This document shows positions 46,720-53,302 of a stretch of DNA of 53,302 bases, piece after piece. The stretch's first letter is position 1. The number at the start of each line of letters is the position of its first letter. This DNA is from Pezicula radicicola (Eukaryota > Ascomycota > Leotiomycetes > Helotiales > Dermateaceae), in contig PDUO01000126.1 in the NCBI GenBank assembly GCA_003008705.1, positions 2,844-56,145 on the forward strand, read 5' to 3'. Both the position numbers and the translations under genes were made by a program. The notes beneath the pieces are model-generated. The model made no database searches, was not told the DNA's origin, and worked only from the letters and a program-made list of their open reading frames with translations.

Positions 46720-48561
46720 TACTTAATGAAGGCGAAGATCTTACTAGGACTACGCTACAGAAAGTCATCATTTAGGAGCGACTAGGACCTTTCGACGCCT
46801 CGCCAGACACGGCCGAAGCTCTGCAGAGAGAGCATGGTGACAAGTCTGAGCTCCACTGGTCGCAGGCAAGCGGGTCTTGTCAAGCATATCTTAAACCTGG
46901 CGCTGTATTACATCTTCCCAAACAATCCCCAGTGACTAACCCAGTCGGCGCCCAACTTCCCACAGGATAGAATGCTAAGACCTGGGGCGTACCAGACGGT
47001 ATCGCCAATCAAGTGGTCCCAACTACGCTCTATGCTCTTGTCTTCACCGTCGAGGCCTTGCTGTCATCTGGTATAACAGATCCATATGAGCTGTATGAAC
47101 ATATCCATGTATCTGAGCTGGCCAATTGTATCGGCACATCAATCGGAGCCGTGCAATCAACCGATGCCGTTTACAAGCAGCGATTTCTCGAAACGCCCAT
47201 ACAAAAGGACATTCTCGCTGAATCGTTCTCAAACTCACCAGCCGCTTGGATCAATATGCCTCTTCTGTCCGGTTCAGGCCCTAACAAGACCCAAGTGGGT
47301 GCCTGTGCAACAGCTCTTGAGTCGCTAGACACAGACTATAACCTAATTAGAAACAGGAACGCAAGAGTATGTTTGGTCGGTGGATTTGTGGCCATGTCCC
47401 CAGAAGTTTCTACTGAGTTTGCAAACATGAAAGCAACCAACGACGCGACTAAGGACCGCGCTGCCGGCAGAGAAGAGAAAGAGATGTCGCGCCCCGCTAA
47501 GTCTGCTCGAAGTGGCTTCGTTGAATCTGAGGGTGCGGGCCTCTAGATCTTAACAATAGCAAAATTGGCTCTTGAGATGGGCTTGCCTATACATGGTGTT
47601 GTAGCACTTACGCAGACAGCAAGTGACGGAGTGGGGTGATCAATCCCGAGCCCAGGGAAAGTTATCCTGACAGCTGTCAGGGAGACCTAAAGTGCGGTAC
47701 TATCGAGAATGTTAGACATGTCTTATAGGAGACGGAACATACAGCTGTGAAAAAAGCAGATTGCTGAGGAACTTCAACTAGATATGAGCTATCTTGATTC
47801 ACAGCTTGAGATGGCAAGCGACTGGACTAAGCCATCTGAATATGCCATAGTACGTCGTCGCGATCTAGAGAGAGAAGCACAGCAGAAAACCAGAGATGTT
47901 TTACTATCGTATGGTAACAACTTTTGGAAATGCAACGACAATATCTCACCCCTTCGTGGTGCACTTGCAATTTGGACTCATGATTGATGACGTTGCTGTC
48001 GCCAATTTTCACGGCACCTCCAGCGTTTTGAATGAAAAAAATGAGACAGACATTATGCAGAAGCAACTCTCGCAACTATGCCGGACCAATGGCAACCAAA
48101 TCTATGGTGTGTTTCAAAAGTACCTTACCGGTCACGGAAAAGCGGCGTCTGCAGCGTGAATGCTCAATGGCACCTTACAAATCATGGACAGTGGCCTGGT
48201 TCTAGGAAATAGAAATGCGGACAACATCGACGAAGCATTCGAGAAGCATTCCTCAATCTTATTTCCCAGCCACAATATTTAGACCGACGGTGTCAATGCA
48301 GTCTCTATGACTTCTTTCGGCTTCGGGCAAAAAGGTGGCCAAGCCATTTGCATCTACCCTAAGTTTCTATACGCCACCCTTGACGAGACAACTTATGCCA
48401 CATACTAGGAGAAATATAGTAAGAGGATAATCAAGGCTACTTTACACTTCGACCATGCTTTGACAAAAAATAGCTTGTTTAAGGCGAAGAAGATTAGTCC
48501 GTATTCTAAGGAGGAGGAGTTCGAATATCTTACGGCCCTAACCTCTCGTACCCAACGATAG

Positions 48562-49562
48562 GAAATGGGATGATATAGCATCAGTTGTGAAGACTTCAGA
48601 GCTTCATAGCGCAGTGGGGTTTCAAATACCTCGCAGGAGAAATGTGTACATGGCAATCGGTTTAGGGCTTTGTAATTTTTCCTTTCTCTTCTATTTCGAA
48701 GGATGACATTATACATGATTTTTTAATTTACTTAGAAGTATATATAAATCTATGATAATTAAAGTATCTGACCAATTATTCAAAACGGCCATAAATACTA
48801 TTGCTGTATTGTCGCCTAATGTAATATTATAACTACCTTCGTAGCCATTGTATATTAAACCGTTAGACTCCTCCTAAACCATCTTAACCTAGTCTATTAT
48901 TCCTTCAAAGATCTTTTATATATACAGAAAAGCCGTTCTTCGTAGATGGAGATGATGATTTATAAAACTAAAACCAGCTTAAGGAGAATAACAAGAGCCC
49001 GTTGGATCCACTAAGAATATCAATACAATTTTTCAGATCTTATAATAATAGGTTGTTATGCTCGCCTTTCTAGAATCACTTAAATTGTTGTATAACGTTC
49101 TCTCTGCCAATGCTCTATTGAAGATAAACGTCGTATATTAACCTAGAATGATTGAAGTTATAATTATCTTGCGTCTTGGAGCGTAGACCAAAAGAATATA
49201 CTTATTTACAACGCTGTATATAGGCCGAGCTGTGGTCTATAATTTATTGTATACAAAGGGCATTTATAGAAAACCATTTAGATAGTTAATATAACTAACT
49301 ATATCGTCTACAGTAAATATTTAGGTTGTATAAAGCAATGATGTATTCATCTACCTCACCTACGTTCCTACTTTCTAAATAATCTCCTAAATCTTACCTT
49401 TCTTCACTTATTAATTCTCCCTAGACGAAATCGACACAAATTGCACCGCGAGCTATAGTAAGAGCAATGGCCTTTACCGGGTCCCCTGTATCCCTATATA
49501 TGTATAACCCCTTTACATTAGTTCCACTACGTATCTCACTTCTGTTAACTATTATAGTATAA
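48562..49562. other. No gene seen downstream of FAS alpha
   Basis: Moderately AT-rich sequence without motif-bearing frames. The PPT domain that ends housekeeping FAS alpha subunits is not found in any frame here. Composition changes sharply near 49560. Confidence 0.55.
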
Positions 49563-52500
49563 TGTTACTAAATATAATAGTATTACCACTCGTTTAGAAA
49601 CTATAAATATAGTTTATATTTAGTTTATACTATAGATAAGCTAATAGTATTAGTTAGATAGTTAATTTCTAAGTATTTTATATATAAGAAGACTATTTCT
49701 CTAATACTATATAAGTTATTTTAGTATTAGTAATTACTTACTCTTGTTTATATATATATACTCTTATTTTACTACTTATATAGAATTAAGTAACTATCTT
49801 TTAACTTCTAATCTATATATTTATTAATATATTCTACTATTAATAATAGTTATAAGCCCTCTACTACTACTAGTATATTAAATTAATTTATTTAAATTAT
49901 TTAAATTATTTAAATTAAACTAATATTAGTCTAGAAACTACTTAGTTCTATATATATTAAATAGGATTATTTAACTTATCTAATTCTTATAAAAATTATT
50001 AAAATAACTACTAAGTTTATACTTATTCTTAGTAACTTCTTAGATTAATAGAATTAGTTATTAAAAGTATATAAATTAGTCTAGAGTAGTAAGAACCTAG
50101 TATAGTTATATATTAATCTAGTATTATTTATTTAATTATTATTTTTAACCTTTTTAGTTTAACTAATATTTATTTAAATACTAATAATAACTTTTATAAA
50201 AATTAAAATTATAAAATAATAATATAAAATATTTAAAATTAAATAAAATATATAAAAATATNTTATTTAATTAATTAATAAATAACTAGATATACTAGTA
50301 TTTATATAAAAGTATATATATAACTTTATAACCCTCTAGTACCTTTTACTTATATATAATTCTATAATAATATAAGAAGTATTAATTATATTAAAATTAT
50401 ATTTTATATTATTAAATTATATTAAAAGAATAGAACTAACTAGAAAGTTTTATAAACTTAAGTATTAAAATATATAATTTCTAATAGATAGACCTTAAAG
50501 GTTAAGAGTAAGATAATAGTTAAATAGAGTTATATTATATTAGATAATATAATTATTTAGTTATCTAGTTTATATACTAGAGTATAAAAGAGGTAAAAAG
50601 AGAATAAAGTATAAATACTTACTTTTCTTCTTTAATCTAAATAAATATATTATTAATTAATCTATACTCTATCTATATTACTATATAATACTAAGTATAG
50701 ATTATATTTATTTTAATAGATTATAAGTCTAGATTTATTTATAGCTAGTATAGTATTTATTATTAAGTTAATAGAATTAGTCTTTAAATTAGATAAAGTA
50801 TTTAAGATTAGAATCTTATAATCTAAAGAACTAGATTATCTCTTTATAAAAGACTATAGAGATACTAAACTACTATAAAGGATTATAGTATAATTAATTA
50901 TAAAAAAGAACCTTTATATAATTATTAGTTACTAAGAATAGTATAATTAAATCTTTATAAAGGATTATAAAGTATATTAAAAGAGAATCTTAAAAAGGAT
51001 TAATAAGAAATCTAAAACTAGAATATCTAAATTATTATAAAAGGATATAATATATTAAATAAAATATAAAAACTTAAATTATAAGTTATTATATAAAGAC
51101 TAACTCTTTATTAAAATCTATAGTTATAATAAGATAATTATAATAATCTAAACTAATATCTAACTTTTTACTATTACTTTTCTAATACTTAGTTTATCTT
51201 AAAGATACTTAGTATAAAGTAGTTATTTACTAATAACCTAGTTTTATATCTTAGTTACCTAGTATAAAGTAATATATATAAGATACTTAGTTTTATATCT
51301 AGTATACTTAGTTATATATTAGATATATTTAGTTTAATACTTAACCTTAGTAATTATTAAGTCTAGAACTTATATATAAGTTATTTAATTAATCTTAGAA
51401 TTCTTTAATATATTTTATTTAATTATAATCTAGTTTATAACTTACCTTAAGAATAGAAGGAAGAATATTTATTTAAGATATAAATATAATTATATAAATA
51501 TATAATAAAACTAAAGTAATAAAATAAGATAAGGTTTATTTATTTAAATACTTAAACTACTCTTTAAACTTTATACTTAGACTTTTCTTCTTCTCTTCTT
51601 ATCTTAGAATTTTTAATTTATCTTTTATTTATTTATATTTACTTTATATAATTATTATTATATTATTCTAAGACTATTATTATCTCTCTTAAAAAGAAAT
51701 TATAATATTTACTTTATAAAACCCTTTTAGAATAAAATAAAACTAAACTATATTACTAACTATATAAATAAACCTAAACTTAAACTTAATAATATTACTT
51801 TATAATAGATTAAATACTATTATTCTCTTAAATAACTAATAACTCTCTAACTCTCTTTATATAACCCTCTCTCCTCTTATAGACTCTAATAATAACTCTT
51901 CCTTTCTAAAAAGTAACTATTATAATAGAACCTTATATATAATAATAAAGAACTTAATAATCTTTTAACTCCTTTAAGCTAAAAATAAGAACCTCTAAGT
52001 ATAGATCTAACTCCTTAAATAAACTACTTATAAAGGTACTATTAAACCTTACTAGATAAGATCTACTATTATCTTATAGTTTCTTAATATTAGTAATATT
52101 ATTACTAAGGTTATAATAGCTATTATTAACTTCTAAGACTCTAATATTAATTCTAATAACCCTCTCCCCTTAGTTAAATACCCTAAGATAAAGAAGTTAA
52201 TAAACTTCTCTTATCTTACTCTACTCTCTAATAGAACTAAACCTATCTTTACCTCTTAGAAGATTAAACTTTAAGGTAAGTTTAAGATTAATTATAATTA
52301 CTTTAATAGTAAATAATCTAAGATATACTATCTCTTTAGTTATACTTTTAATAATATATATAAGTATCTTAAACTCTACTTTATATAAGATAATAAGAAC
52401 TACTTTACTAGTATATAAGAGATACTAGACCTACTTAGTAGTATCTATAAAGAGAATAATAAGAAGAATAACTACTATTATATCTTTTAGTATTTATATA

Positions 52501-53302
52501 TAAAGTATAATAAGAACTTTTATTCTTTTTATACTAGGTTCTTTTATCTTAGTTATAAAGAATAAGTTATAACTAGTAAGTATAAGAATACTCTTAATTA
52601 AAAGATTATTATAAAACTTTAAAAGTTTCTCTTATTAATATATAAGATATATACTACTTATAAGTAGATTACTAAGTAGTATATATATCTAGACTTAAAT
52701 ATTAAAACTATTAATACTTAAAAGAATTTATTAGTATTATAAGCTTATAAGTTAATATAAAGGTTTATATAAATATAAGAGTCTTAATTATTAATTTATA
52801 ATTTAGTTATATTCTTTAGATAGATAATATAAAACTTTAAGAATATATTTTAACTTTATATTAACCTTAATTAAATAAGTATAAGATACTTATAAACTAT
52901 ATATATATATAATATTACTATTACTAGTAACTTCTTTTTTATAGTTTATAATATTATTAAACTATTAAATCTTTTTTATAATAACTAAGAAAAGTTTTTA
53001 TAATATTAAAAGAATATTATTATAGTATTTATATAAAAGAAAGTAAATAATTTAGTTATATAAAAGAAAATCTCTTATTACTTAATTTAACTCTTTATTT
53101 AAATTATTAGATAGTTTATATTAAAGAACTTCTTAAGTATCTTATTTAAAGTAGTTTTTATTATTATATCTATAAGGTTATCTTATCTATTAATTTAATA
53201 AATCTCTTAAAGTTCTTAGTATTTATAAGATTACTAAATTATTATAATATTAATTATTAAATATTTCTCTTTTATAATTCTAAGCTTAACTAAATACTTA
53301 TA
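49563..53302 (+). mobile_element. RIP-saturated LTR retrotransposon relic, running off the window
   Basis: From about 49563 (TGTTACTAAATATAATAG, a plausible LTR start) the sequence is almost entirely A and T with TpA predominating, which is typical of RIP-saturated repeats. A gag relic is readable at 52310-52770, so the element is on the plus strand and its pol would lie beyond the window. LTR limits cannot be fixed by eye, and more than one nested element is possible. One N at 50262. Confidence 0.7.
52310..52770 (+). pseudogene. Retrotransposon gag relic
   Basis: One plus-strand frame reads SKIYYLFSYTFNNIYKYL, then DNKNYFTSI, EILDLLSSIYKENNKKNNYYY and KYNKNFYSFYTRFFYLSYK. This is the pattern of the fungal LTR-element gag (K..Y.Y.R..G.A..YL.P, then EIL..L..IY.DPN...A...F, FY..F..L). 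It is spelled with A/T-only synonymous and non-synonymous replacements. TAA and TAG codons lie where Gln or Trp is expected. No zinc knuckle is seen before the window ends. Confidence 0.7.

Larger units (their letters stand above)
42706..48561 (+). pseudogene. Fatty acid synthase alpha subunit, pseudogene with nested transposon
   Basis: FAS alpha supplies the MPT end, acyl carrier, ketoreductase and ketosynthase. Exon 1 (ATG 42706 or 42736) reads LARTLVVELLA; introns 42798-42855, 42883-42935 and 43385-43444 splice to SPVKWIDT, EVLLNEQQ and the ACP. At the expected phosphopantetheine Ser (GG-K/R-S) the codon 43450-43452 is CCG, Pro. KR starts FVLITGAGRESIAAELL (about 44680). Near 45020-45032 SELAHRVMLYG joins MVDLESVVVITGF directly, so roughly 270 residues of KR, including the YxxxK part, are gone. 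A mariner element sits at 45324-46719. KS keeps GACATALES (Cys 47304-47306) and FHGTS (His 48010-48012). Stops include TAG 42757, TAG 42946, TGA 43891, TAG 45105, TAG 45126, TGA 45306, TAG near 46968 and TAG 47544; frame changes near 44020, 44140, 44830 and 47970. It ends at TAG 48559 with no PPT domain. Confidence 0.95.

Noticed and set aside
45306..46735. The AT-rich insert in FAS alpha as a large intron
   Set aside because: It has inverted terminal repeats, a TA duplication and transposase motifs, and no splice sites at its ends.
34350..48561. Reassigned stop codon (alternative genetic code) as explanation for Trp/Gln at stops
   Set aside because: TAA, TAG and TGA all occur at former sense positions, frameshifts and a large deletion are present too, and neighbouring spliced genes end normally.
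33861..48561. Sequencing errors alone explaining the broken FAS genes
   Set aside because: Some single-base slips in homopolymers could be errors, but substitutions of one type, the KR deletion and the transposon insertion cannot be.
33861..48561. Calling the cluster an aflatoxin or sterigmatocystin locus
   Set aside because: Only the FAS pair and a thioesterase are present; no polyketide synthase or tailoring enzyme of those pathways is seen.
48405..48716. Minus-strand 103-codon frame at the end of FAS alpha
   Set aside because: It is antisense to the recognisable C-terminus of FAS alpha.
1..53302. tRNA, rRNA genes or CRISPR arrays
   Set aside because: I saw no cloverleaf with conserved A and B boxes, no rRNA-like sequence and no regularly spaced direct repeats.

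Overview
The window looks like an accessory, decaying region of a filamentous ascomycete (Pezizomycotina) genome. Four signs point there. Introns are short with GTAAGT-type donors, CTAAC-like branch sites and AG acceptors. There are NACHT-type NLR genes and a HET-domain gene. Fatty acid synthase is of the fungal alpha/beta type. AT-rich blocks carry C-to-T (CpA to TpA) damage typical of repeat-induced point mutation (RIP). Nearly every gene I can recognise is a pseudogene; the few open models are small proteins of unknown function. Species cannot be named from the sequence alone. Layout: 1-4.0 kb is the 3' part of a RIP-damaged Ty1/copia element (protease, integrase, RT, RNase H, likely 3' LTR). 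4-20 kb holds gene relics: two Ulp1-like cysteine protease remnants (a fragment at 4.9 kb and a long one at 14.7-17.7 kb), a minus-strand membrane protein pseudogene (6.5-7.9 kb), a Lys-rich tandem-repeat/membrane protein relic (12.4-13.5 kb), a second tandem-repeat relic (13.7-14.3 kb), and a perfect-TIR Tc1/mariner-type MITE (19786-19937). 20.3-21.6 kb is a minus-strand NLR pseudogene. 21.9-29.1 kb carries low-complexity or coiled-coil genes of unknown function, among them a head-to-head pair whose ends overlap antisense near 28.4 kb. A ~245-bp direct repeat lies at 10.03 and 29.25 kb. 30.2-33.8 kb is an alpha/beta hydrolase-NACHT NLR pseudogene followed directly by a HET-domain pseudogene. 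33.9-48.6 kb is the most informative part: a same-strand cluster of FAS beta, a hotdog (4HBT-like) thioesterase and FAS alpha, all inactivated. FAS alpha contains an internal KR deletion, Pro at the expected phosphopantetheine Ser, and a nested RIP-damaged Tc1/mariner element (45324-46719, TA target duplication). From ~49.56 kb to the end is an extremely AT-rich block with a recognisable LTR-retrotransposon gag relic. How the genes fit together: a FAS alpha/beta pair beside a thioesterase, with an alpha subunit that stops before the usual C-terminal phosphopantetheinyl transferase domain, is the layout expected of a specialised FAS making a short or medium acyl chain for a secondary product (compare HexA/HexB and StcJ/StcK), not of the housekeeping enzyme. 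No polyketide or peptide synthetase is present, so the product cannot be named. The NLR and HET relics next to it suggest the neighbourhood also held allorecognition-type genes. Stops at alignable positions are mostly former Trp, Gln or Arg codons changed by C:G to T:A transitions, in transposons and genes alike, so RIP or similar cytosine damage is a likely cause of the gene death.
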